From NCBI GenBank assembly GCA_023249935.1, contig JAHFBQ010000055.1, positions 1 through 10,575 on the forward strand: 10,575 nt of DNA. Reading direction: 5' to 3'. Positions within the stretch are counted from its first letter, which is position 1. Every line of letters begins with the position of its first letter. This DNA is from a bacterium. Its GTDB lineage: Bacteria; Babelota; Babeliae; Babelales; RVW-14. Below the pieces are notes generated by a model, which saw only the letters and a list, made by a program, of their open reading frames with translations, was not told the origin of the DNA and made no database searches. A program made the translations under genes and the position numbers. Below, piece after piece: positions 1-5,771 of the stretch.

Positions 1-219
1 TTCTAAACATTTAAAAGTATTGATCGAGAGATCTTTTGGCAGTTTTCTGAGAAATTCAAGCTGCTGAACTTCTGTAAGCCGCTCAAGAAGCATTGCAACG
101 TCTGCGGGATGCTGCTGAACAAGAATCTGCCATAGATCGCTACCAAGCACACTGTCTTGGGCAATAACAGCCCCAACATTGTTTTCAATTTGTAATAATA
201 TTTTCTTTATTTCTAGCAT
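1..219 (-). CDS. mgtE: MgtE-type magnesium transporter, N-terminal domain (partial, cut by window edge)
   Basis: This frame is open for 73 codons from an ATG at 219 and runs off the left edge without a stop, so only the N-terminus is visible. Residues 37-55 contain HPADVAMLLERL followed by LRKLPKDL, which matches the alpha-helical MgtE_N repeat (HPADxAxLLExL, then LLRxLP). In MgtE that superhelical domain senses Mg2+ in the cytoplasm and precedes CBS and membrane domains, which would lie outside this window. The start at 219 has a GGGGA ribosome-binding-like stretch 7 bases upstream. An in-frame ATG at 240 is possible but has no such site. The gene is divergent from rluD. MgtE_N-like repeats also occur in a few other proteins, so the transporter call is likely but not proven from this fragment. 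Confidence 0.72.
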   Translation of the reverse strand, partial: MLEIKKILLQIENNVGAVIAQDSVLGSDLWQILVQQHPADVAMLLERLTEVQQLEFLRKLPKDLSINTFKCLE

Positions 220-264
220 GCCATTCCCCGCTTTCGGCATCCGTGAAACCGTTATCTGACTTAT

Positions 265-292
265 TTTACTTTACTGGACTAAATCTTATAAT
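265..292 (+). promoter_or_regulatory. Promoter for rluD
   Basis: A perfect -10 box TATAAT lies at 287-292. A 4-of-6 -35 match, TTTACT, lies at 265-270, with a 16-base spacer. Transcription would start near 299 and leave a leader of about 74 bases before rluD. The divergent mgtE-like gene must be read from the same 153-base gap, but no equally clear promoter is visible in that direction. Confidence 0.5.
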
Positions 293-372
293 CGACTGAC
301 TTTTTGTATCATCCGCAAGGGCTTTTAAAGCTTAACACTCTTTTTTGAAAAGTCGTAGGGCTTCGTTACGTT

Positions 373-1308
373 ATGTCTAAAAAAAATGATCGCATCACAA
401 TCACATGCCAGCAAGCAGACCACGTTGGTACCCGTTTGGATAAGTTCCTTTTCAGCAACTTTCCAGACTATTCGCGTTCTTATTTTCAGCAATTGATCGA
501 CCTGCAGAAGATTTTCATCAACAGAAAAGTCTCTACAAAAGCAAGCTATGCAATGCGTCTTAACGATGTTGTTGATGTTAATTTTGTGCATACCCAAGAA
601 TTTGATCTTACGCCACGCAAAATCGATTTTGAAATAATCGACGAACAAGAAGACTTTCTCATCATTAATAAGCCCGCTGGCCTCGTTGTCCATAATTCAA
701 CCAATAACAAAGATGAAGATTCTTTGGTACATGGATTACTGTATGAATTCCAAGATTTTAACCAATTTGAAGAGACGGAGCGCCCTGGAATTGTTCACCG
801 GCTTGATCGCGATACCTCTGGCCTGCTTATCATCGCTAAGAATCAACCAGCTCAGATAGCTTTTTCAAAGATGTTTAAGCAGCGCGAGGTCCATAAAACC
901 TATTTGGCGGTAGTTCACGGCCACACCGAAGAAAAAGGTGGTATCGACTATGCAATCGGGCGGCATCCAACCAAGGGACACAAAATGTCTCACATGGGTA
1001 TGAACAGTAAACCGGCACAAACTTTTTATAACGTGCTGGCTTACTACAAAAATAGCTCCTTGGTCGCTGTCAACATTATTACCGGTCGCACACACCAAAT
1101 CAGAGTCCACTTTTCTGCTATTGGACACGGACTACTTGGCGATGACTTATACGGCCGCACAAGCAAATTAATTTCTCGCCAAGCGCTGCATGCATGGAAA
1201 CTCTCGTTCACATTCAAAGACAAACTGTTTTCGTATATTTGCAAACCGCCACAAGATTTCACAAACTTAATTCACAATTTGCACAGTGAAACAGAAAAAC
1301 ACGACTAG
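373..1308 (+). CDS. rluD: RluA/RluD-family 23S rRNA pseudouridine synthase
   Basis: This cytoplasmic enzyme of 311 residues isomerises uridines to pseudouridine in large-subunit rRNA. By family, RluD acts on helix 69. An S4 RNA-binding domain spans about residues 17-70 (TRLDKFL start, FINRKV and LNDVVDV). The RluA-type catalytic domain follows. The INKPAGLVVH strand is at 98-107. The signature HRLDRDTSG is at 142-150, with Asp145 the expected nucleophile. TGRTHQIRVH is at 237-246, followed by GDDLYG. Length and domain order are normal for RluC/RluD, and which of the two it is cannot be fixed by eye. The ATG at 373 is the only start preserving the S4 domain. Its ribosome site is poor, with AGGG 12 bases upstream. 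A weak hairpin terminator follows, so the gene seems monocistronic. Confidence 0.92.
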   Translation: MSKKNDRITITCQQADHVGTRLDKFLFSNFPDYSRSYFQQLIDLQKIFINRKVSTKASYAMRLNDVVDVNFVHTQEFDLTPRKIDFEIIDEQEDFLIINKPAGLVVHNSTNNKDEDSLVHGLLYEFQDFNQFEETERPGIVHRLDRDTSGLLIIAKNQPAQIAFSKMFKQREVHKTYLAVVHGHTEEKGGIDYAIGRHPTKGHKMSHMGMNSKPAQTFYNVLAYYKNSSLVAVNIITGRTHQIRVHFSAIGHGLLGDDLYGRTSKLISRQALHAWKLSFTFKDKLFSYICKPPQDFTNLIHNLHSETEKHD

Positions 1309-1322
1309 AAAAGTCTTTTCAA

Positions 1323-1347
1323 GCATTGATAATAATGCGATTTTTAT
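1323..1347 (+). terminator. Weak intrinsic terminator after rluD
   Basis: GCATT (1323-1327) pairs with AATGC (1334-1338). A G-T pair closes the stem further and leaves a 4-base ATAA loop. A T-rich stretch follows from 1341. The stem is short, so termination is probably partial. It sits between the rluD stop and the tRNA promoter. Confidence 0.45.
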
Positions 1348-1375
1348 TTGACAATTATTTTACCCACCATATACT
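1348..1375 (+). promoter_or_regulatory. Promoter for initiator tRNA-fMet
   Basis: A perfect -35 box TTGACA lies at 1348-1353. A 5-of-6 -10 box TATACT lies at 1370-1375, with a 16-base AT-rich spacer. Predicted initiation near 1382 gives an 18-base 5' leader before the tRNA. It is the best -35 match in the window, as expected for a highly expressed stable RNA. Confidence 0.75.
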
Positions 1376-1399
1376 ATCAACACTTAATAACGAAATCAT

Positions 1400-1476
<77 letters not shown>

Positions 1477-1487
1477 AGTTTCCTAGC

Positions 1488-1533
1488 AAAATTTAAGCGC
1501 TACTTGTTTATGCAAGTAGCGCTCTTGCTTTTT
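1488..1533. terminator. Bidirectional intrinsic terminator between tRNA-fMet and truB
   Basis: An 11-bp perfect stem, AGCGCTACTTG (1496-1506) with CAAGTAGCGCT (1513-1523), closes a 6-base loop. A T-rich stretch lies on the plus side (ending CTTTTT at 1528-1533). A T-rich stretch also lies on the minus side (complement of AAAATTTA at 1488-1495). It can therefore stop tRNA-fMet transcription and the convergent six-gene run. The truB stop codon (1508-1510) is in the loop, so one stem arm also encodes the last residues of TruB. Confidence 0.85.
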
Positions 1534-2248
1534 CAACATCAATTAATGCTTTTTCGACGCACTGCCTGTTTTTGAGCGATTCAAGCTCATGAGCACTGCC
1601 CACCAAGAACGGACCTATAAACGTGCGACATAGCTCCTCTGTGGTTGCCCTCAGACCAACTTTTTGAGCAAGGTCATCGGCTAAAGAACGAATATACGCC
1701 CCCTTTGAAACCTCGCATGAAAATGAGAGCCGCGGCCTCTCGATACTATCAATAAGCAATTTATAGATAATCACCCATCGAGCTTTTGATTCTGCTAAGT
1801 CTTGCAACGCTCCTTCATCAAGCAACTGCTCACGCGCAAGATGGTACAATGGCGCGCCCTCATGCTTCAGCGCAGAAAAAACCGGAGGTATTTGTTTGTA
1901 CTGCCCACCCAAAAGTTTTATTGCTTCTTTAACAAGTTCATCAAAAGACTGAGGCACTAATTGCTCACTCAACAACCTACCGGTTTTATCCAACGTATCA
2001 GTAAGCTGCCCGAATCGGGCTACAACCCCATATCCCTTTGAAACATCCATTAAAAGCGGCACTAATTTGGTCCCCCGCCCCAAACACACAATCAATAACC
2101 CAGTCGCAAACGGGTCCAATGTCCCTGCATGCCCCATCTTTGTATTCCAACCAAGCACCCATTTTAGTTGACGCAAAACATCAACCGAGCTGAGCCCTGC
2201 CGGCTTATTAATCAATAAAAGTCCATGTAGTTGTGGTGGTACAGCCAT
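1508..2248 (-). CDS. truB: tRNA pseudouridine-55 synthase TruB (short form)
   Basis: TruB makes pseudouridine 55 in the T-loop of most tRNAs. The 246-residue product has GLLLINKPAGLSS at 9-21. GHAGTLDPFATG is at 39-50, with catalytic Asp45. A TDT motif is at 83-85, QIPPVFSALK is at 119-128, and SKGAYIRSLADDL is at 181-193. The ATG at 2248 is chosen because AGGAG lies 4 bases upstream and the family N-terminus begins there. An ATG at 2290 would add 14 unrelated residues and has no ribosome site. Typical bacterial TruB proteins are about 300 residues; this one ends soon after the catalytic domain and lacks most of a PUA-like C-terminal domain. It is the last gene of the six-gene minus-strand run. 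The upstream inverted repeat overlaps its ribosome site. Confidence 0.93.
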   Translation of the reverse strand: MAVPPQLHGLLLINKPAGLSSVDVLRQLKWVLGWNTKMGHAGTLDPFATGLLIVCLGRGTKLVPLLMDVSKGYGVVARFGQLTDTLDKTGRLLSEQLVPQSFDELVKEAIKLLGGQYKQIPPVFSALKHEGAPLYHLAREQLLDEGALQDLAESKARWVIIYKLLIDSIERPRLSFSCEVSKGAYIRSLADDLAQKVGLRATTEELCRTFIGPFLVGSAHELESLKNRQCVEKALIDVEKARALLA

Positions 2249-2254
2249 TATACT

Positions 2255-2301
2255 CCTGCGTAATAACAAATAGTCCGGGAGTTGTAACAAGATTACGCAG
2301 G
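2255..2301 (-). promoter_or_regulatory. Inverted repeat that would mask the truB ribosome binding site
   Basis: CCTGCGTAAT (2255-2264) and ATTACGCAGG (2292-2301) are perfect 10-base complements 27 bases apart, in the gap between the MerR-type gene and truB. In the minus-strand transcript the second arm ends in GCAGG, which forms part of the truB Shine-Dalgarno GCAGGAG. Folding would therefore hide the ribosome site. Four further pairs are possible inside the loop (ACAA at 2266-2269 with TTGT at 2282-2285). No T-run follows, so it does not look like a terminator. A regulatory role is inferred. Confidence 0.5.
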
Positions 2302-2313
2302 CTTGGCAAGCAA

Positions 2314-2949
2314 CTATGCCTTTAAAAGCTCCTGAAACCTCACTAATTCCTGTTTAAAGAAAGCAAGTTCTTCCAAAAATTCTTGTGAAGCCCCAGCCCC
2401 GAGTATCTGCGCTGCCACCACTGTATGACTTGCTACTTCCGGCACGTGCTGTCCAGTTTCAGCTGCAACTGGCGCAACTACTACTGGAGCCGCTGGCGCA
2501 GCTGCCAACTCAATAACAGGAGCCTGTGCAACCACAGCCTCAGCTGCACACTGCATAGAATCGTCACATACTTGAGTTGGCGCCGCTTCAATACACACAG
2601 CTTCTTCGACCGCTGCCGACGCTTCTTCTTGCATCATTGCTGCGTGATATTCCGTCTCGCAAACACTTGCCCCCGTAACCGACTGAGGTTCTGCTTCAAC
2701 AGAACTTTCAACCTTCGCAGCACCAATAACGTCACGCACATGCGCAATCGATTTGTGCTCAATCAAGACAAGCTGCTTAATTTTTTTGAAAAGTTCGATA
2801 GCTTCAGCACCGTACAAGCCCCCCTGCGGAGCAAGTCCCAGCTCTTTCTCCCAAGCCCGAACCACAAATTTTTTAACCTGTAGATGCTCAGCAATATCAC
2901 CAAGCTTTAACCGGCGCTTAGAACTCGCCTGTTGTTTGACATGCTCCAT
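2314..2949 (-). CDS. MerR-type helix-turn-helix protein with Ala/Val/Glu-rich linker
   Basis: The 211-residue product has a MerR-like winged HTH at about 14-76. The HTH begins LKLGDIAEHLQV, is followed by VRAWEKELGL, then has LYGAEAIELFKKIKQL and IAHVRDVI in place of the usual wing and second helix pair. Residues 80-188 are low complexity, rich in Ala, Val, Glu and Pro, with no recognisable ligand domain. Residues 189-211 (QEFLEELAFFKQELVRFQ) form an amphipathic helix that could be a dimerisation coiled coil. The start at 2949 has GGGAG 6 bases upstream, inside the biotin carrier gene, giving a 32-base overlap in another frame. Genes this tightly packed are usually translationally coupled. 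The regulator's targets are unknown; control of its own operon is a guess. The long ORF on the opposite strand is a shadow. Confidence 0.75.
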   Translation of the reverse strand: MEHVKQQASSKRRLKLGDIAEHLQVKKFVVRAWEKELGLAPQGGLYGAEAIELFKKIKQLVLIEHKSIAHVRDVIGAAKVESSVEAEPQSVTGASVCETEYHAAMMQEEASAAVEEAVCIEAAPTQVCDDSMQCAAEAVVAQAPVIELAAAPAAPVVVAPVAAETGQHVPEVASHTVVAAQILGAGASQEFLEELAFFKQELVRFQELLKA

Positions 2950-3502
2950 AGACTTCTCCCGCTCGTTTGAAACTAATAAGCTTTTGATTTTGTTTTACCA
3001 AATCGCCTACGCTTATGAAAACAGTTTTGATAACCGCATCGCGAGATGCGTAGATCACGTTTTCCATTTTCATAGATTCAATGACGAGAAGGGGAGCTGC
3101 GATTTTTACAAAATCGCTATTTTTGACAAAAATTTGCACTATGCGACCACTCAACGGACTCACAAGATCTTGTTGCCGATCAGAGGTATTTGATTCAGGA
3201 CTAAAAATCCCCTGCCCACCACGCTGTAGTGCATGAATTTTTTTACAAAGAACCGATACGTGAGTCTTGCAACATTGCACGCTGATGTTCTGCTGCTCAG
3301 TCTTAACCACCATGTTAGATACGCGGCCGCCTATATCAAACGCTAAAAATCCAGTAGCTACATCATACAGCAAAATTTTTGCTCGGATTGTTTGAAGCTT
3401 TTGCTCTCCTTCGTAGAGAGACAGAGCAATTTCGTTAGGATTTAGAAAAACAAATGTGTAACTATAGATTTTATTGCCGATCTGAAGATACTTTATTTCC
3501 AT
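2918..3502 (-). CDS. Biotin carboxyl carrier protein with N-terminal extension
   Basis: The 194-residue product carries the swinging biotin of a carboxylase. The C-terminal biotinyl/lipoyl domain spans about 113-180 and begins LVSPLSGRIVQIFV. The biotinylation motif ESMKMEN is at 142-148, with Lys145 the expected biotin site. The first 110 or so residues are beta-rich by eye (KIYSYTFVFL, IALSLYEGEQ). They sit where the subunit-docking BT region lies in fused acyl-CoA carboxylase alpha chains; that match is inferred. The ATG at 3502 has GGAGA about 8 bases upstream. A TTG at 3517 would add 5 residues but has no ribosome site. The first 10 bases overlap the end of the biotin carboxylase gene, one frame back. 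It also overlaps the MerR-type gene by 32 bases. It could serve acetyl-, propionyl- or another acyl-CoA carboxylase, or an oxaloacetate/pyruvate type. Confidence 0.85.
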   Translation of the reverse strand: MEIKYLQIGNKIYSYTFVFLNPNEIALSLYEGEQKLQTIRAKILLYDVATGFLAFDIGGRVSNMVVKTEQQNISVQCCKTHVSVLCKKIHALQRGGQGIFSPESNTSDRQQDLVSPLSGRIVQIFVKNSDFVKIAAPLLVIESMKMENVIYASRDAVIKTVFISVGDLVKQNQKLISFKRAGEVYGACQTTGEF

Positions 3503-5019
3503 TGAGACCGTCTCCAAGCACTGCGTTGACCAGGCGTCTCACGAGCAGCGGTTTGCGCATGTGCACGCAACTCTAACGCCTGCTGCAAAATCGCAGCAAC
3601 TACTACCTCTTCTTCAAGTTCAATAGCACTAGACCCATGATCCACTTGATTGACACACAGAGCTTGAAGCACATCGCCGTTCGCTAACCAATCGGTAGAA
3701 ATCCGGCCGAGAACAAAATCTTTATTTACCAGGATTGAACTCAACAAAATTCTGTTTGTTATACACCCAGATAATACAAAATCACTCAAGGCTGCCCGCA
3801 TATTGGCTAAAGCAGTGTTCCTATCAAGGCCCCAAACTGAAATTTTAGCAATCATAGCGTCAAAAAACGGTGTGATTTCCCTACCAGCACAAAGATCATG
3901 ATCTACCCTAACGAATGGGCCACGAGGGACTTTGAGAAAATCAATGACACCAACGCTTGGTAGAAAATTTTTTGATGGGTCTTCAGCATACACCCGACAT
4001 TCAATCGCATGACCAGTTCGAGTAATATTTCTTTGAGAAAGAGGCAATCGATCTGTTGTTGCAATAGCAATTTGCAAAGCAACCAAATCCACCCCTGTTG
4101 TTAGTTCAGTCACAGAATGCTCAACTTGTAATCGCGCGTTAACCTCAAGAAAATAGAAGCGTCCGGTGTCTGTTACAAGAAATTCTACGGTTCCAATACC
4201 ACGATAACGCACGGCGCGAGCTATAGACACTGCAGCATCATACATACTATTCAAAACATCTTGCGCAACAAAACGGCAAGGAGCCTCTTCAATAATTTTT
4301 TGATGCCGGCGCTGCACAGAACATTCGCGTTCATAGAGATGAATAAAGCGCTCACCATCTCCCGCAATTTGCACCTCAACGTGTCGAGCATCGACCAAAT
4401 ATTTTTCAACAATAATATTGCCTGAAAACCCCAGCCGCTTGCCCTCAGATAACACAGCATGCCAGGCTGCACCAAAGTCAACATCACGCTCGACGCGACG
4501 CATGGCTTTACCACCACCACCAAGAGAATCTTTAATAATGATTGGATAACCTAGCTCTTGCGCACATTCTTTTGCCCGGTCAAGATCAAATGCAACCGGT
4601 TTAAACTCACGCCCCAGATTAATTGGTACCTTAATCTTGTTCATTAAGGCACGAGCCTGCGCTTTATCTCCCGTCAATAACATCGTATCAGCTGTTGGCC
4701 CAATCCACAAAATCCCTGCTTCTTCTACTTTTTGCGCGAAAGAGAAAGACTCTGACAAAAAACCATACCCGGGATGAATTGCATCAGCTCTAGCTTGGCA
4801 AGCAATGGCCAGAACTTCTTCTTGGTTAAGATAAGCCTGAAAGCCCTGTAAAGACAGCGCATAGGCCTCATCGGCTTGATAAACATAGGATGCCTGAGCA
4901 TCTTCAGGTGCATAAATCGCTACCGTTTTTATACCAAGACTTTTACAAGTTTGTTGGATTCTTAGGGCAATCTCAGAGCGATTAGCTATAAGAATTTTCT
5001 TACAATGATACTCAAACAT
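3493..5019 (-). CDS. accC: Biotin carboxylase subunit (acyl-CoA carboxylase alpha-type)
   Basis: This ATP-grasp enzyme (508 residues) carboxylates biotin on the carrier protein using bicarbonate and ATP. The N-terminal domain begins KKILIANRSEIALRI (7-21), with HPGYGFLSE at 82-90. ATP-grasp residues include Lys119, Lys163 with GGGGKAMR (167-174), and ECSVQRRHQKIIEEAP (232-247, Lys241). The metal-site motif is FLEVNARLQVEH (290-301; Glu292, Asn294, Arg296, Glu300). The C-terminal domain has AIECRVYAEDP (338-348) and FFDAMIAKISVWG (385-397). Length exceeds the roughly 450 of E. coli AccC. The extra tail ends in SAWRRSQWK, resembling the junction just after the carboxylase domain in fused alpha chains. 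Several near-invariant positions differ (ANRS for ANRG, KAMR for KGMR, EHS for EHP), though catalytic residues remain. The ribosome site is weak (AGGG 10 bases upstream). The carrier gene starts inside its last codons. Confidence 0.92.
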   Translation of the reverse strand: MFEYHCKKILIANRSEIALRIQQTCKSLGIKTVAIYAPEDAQASYVYQADEAYALSLQGFQAYLNQEEVLAIACQARADAIHPGYGFLSESFSFAQKVEEAGILWIGPTADTMLLTGDKAQARALMNKIKVPINLGREFKPVAFDLDRAKECAQELGYPIIIKDSLGGGGKAMRRVERDVDFGAAWHAVLSEGKRLGFSGNIIVEKYLVDARHVEVQIAGDGERFIHLYERECSVQRRHQKIIEEAPCRFVAQDVLNSMYDAAVSIARAVRYRGIGTVEFLVTDTGRFYFLEVNARLQVEHSVTELTTGVDLVALQIAIATTDRLPLSQRNITRTGHAIECRVYAEDPSKNFLPSVGVIDFLKVPRGPFVRVDHDLCAGREITPFFDAMIAKISVWGLDRNTALANMRAALSDFVLSGCITNRILLSSILVNKDFVLGRISTDWLANGDVLQALCVNQVDHGSSAIELEEEVVVAAILQQALELRAHAQTAARETPGQRSAWRRSQWK

Positions 5020-5039
5020 AGCTCTAAGACCCTATTACG

Positions 5040-5762
5040 TTACTCCGAAGCGCTAACCACAGAAGACTCATCATCATGTGTTGAATTCACATTACCATCA
5101 TGATTTATTTCAAAATTAAACTCGATATCGCAGCCAGGAATTTTTGAATAAGAATTATAACGACTCATAAGACGAGCTATCTCCGCACAATCGGCAATTT
5201 CGGAGATAAGTGCCGCCAACATATTAAGATCGGCGCCCCCACGAGAACTCACATGATCTGCCGCCTTAAATGAAGCTACACAGGCTAAAATTCGCAATAT
5301 AAATTCAATCGTCAATGCAGCAGCTTGATCCAATTTTAATTTTCTTAAATCCTCGCCCTTACCCTGGCGCTGGGCAACCATATGCTCTGGATTTAAAACA
5401 TTAAGCACGTCATAGGTAGCTGCCCCGGAATAAGCAACAAATTTTGGCACATCCCACAGCATAATCTTAAAAAAACGATCATCGCATTGCTCAAAAAACT
5501 TAAACCCAAGCTTACAATCAGTCGGCAGCATAGCTAGCAACCCGGCAAGCCGCACAGCTTGAGAGTTTTTGCTATCAAGCGTCAAAATATAAGGAATATG
5601 CATCAAGGTCCCGCATGCTTTAACCACTTGGATATGTTTTTTAGCAGTACTCATAGCGGTGCTTATGGTACTTTTGATACCAGCTTCTTTATCCGAAGCA
5701 ACCACAATAACAGTACACCCTAAAACGAAAATAAGCGTTAATCCCTTAATCATTTTGATCAT
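5040..5762 (-). CDS. Secreted or periplasmic protein of unknown function
   Basis: I do not recognise this 240-residue protein. Residues 1-22 form a signal peptide: Lys3 and Lys6, then LTLIFVLG, with a good signal-peptidase I site VVA|SD after Ala22. A lipoprotein reading with VLGC ending at Cys16 is less likely. The mature part carries six cysteines (50, 83, 93, 161, 192, 211), which suggests disulfides if it is exported. Helical, moderately hydrophobic stretches lie at about 68-80, 146-168 and 179-200. RLMSRYNSY sits at 197-205. The tail after 222 is rich in Asp, Ser and Glu and probably disordered. The start at 5762 has AGGA 8 bases upstream. It lies 9 bases after the hydrolase stop, whose TAG is part of this ribosome site. 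The pair is surely co-transcribed and may work together in the same compartment. Confidence 0.75.
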   Translation of the reverse strand: MIKMIKGLTLIFVLGCTVIVVASDKEAGIKSTISTAMSTAKKHIQVVKACGTLMHIPYILTLDSKNSQAVRLAGLLAMLPTDCKLGFKFFEQCDDRFFKIMLWDVPKFVAYSGAATYDVLNVLNPEHMVAQRQGKGEDLRKLKLDQAAALTIEFILRILACVASFKAADHVSSRGGADLNMLAALISEIADCAEIARLMSRYNSYSKIPGCDIEFNFEINHDGNVNSTHDDESSVVSASE

Positions 5763-5771
5763 CGATATTTC

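Noticed and set aside
3..188. 61-codon minus-strand ORF at the left edge
   Set aside because: It overlaps the MgtE_N-like frame, which gives a clear domain match while this frame does not.
220..372. M-box (magnesium) riboswitch upstream of the mgtE-like gene
   Set aside because: The gap is only 153 bases and shared with the rluD promoter. I could not find the conserved multi-stem core.
325..693. 122-codon minus-strand ORF over the start of rluD
   Set aside because: It is antisense to the S4 domain of rluD. The real minus-strand gene here is the MgtE-like one at 1-219.
2249..2290. Upstream truB start at 2290
   Set aside because: It would add 14 residues unlike any TruB N-terminus, with no ribosome site, whereas AGGAG precedes the ATG at 2248.
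2425..2883. 152-codon plus-strand ORF opposite the MerR-type gene
   Set aside because: Its product is rich in Cys, Arg, Phe and Asn with no domain, as expected for the antisense of an Ala/Glu/Val-rich gene. The minus-strand gene has an HTH and a ribosome site.
3503..3517. TTG start for the biotin carrier at 3517
   Set aside because: There is no ribosome-like sequence before it. The ATG at 3502 has GGAGA at a workable distance.
5715..5762. Lipoprotein signal in the 240-residue unknown protein
   Set aside because: VLGC ends at residue 16 after a very short hydrophobic core with Leu at -2. Cleavage at VVA|SD is the better reading, though not certain.
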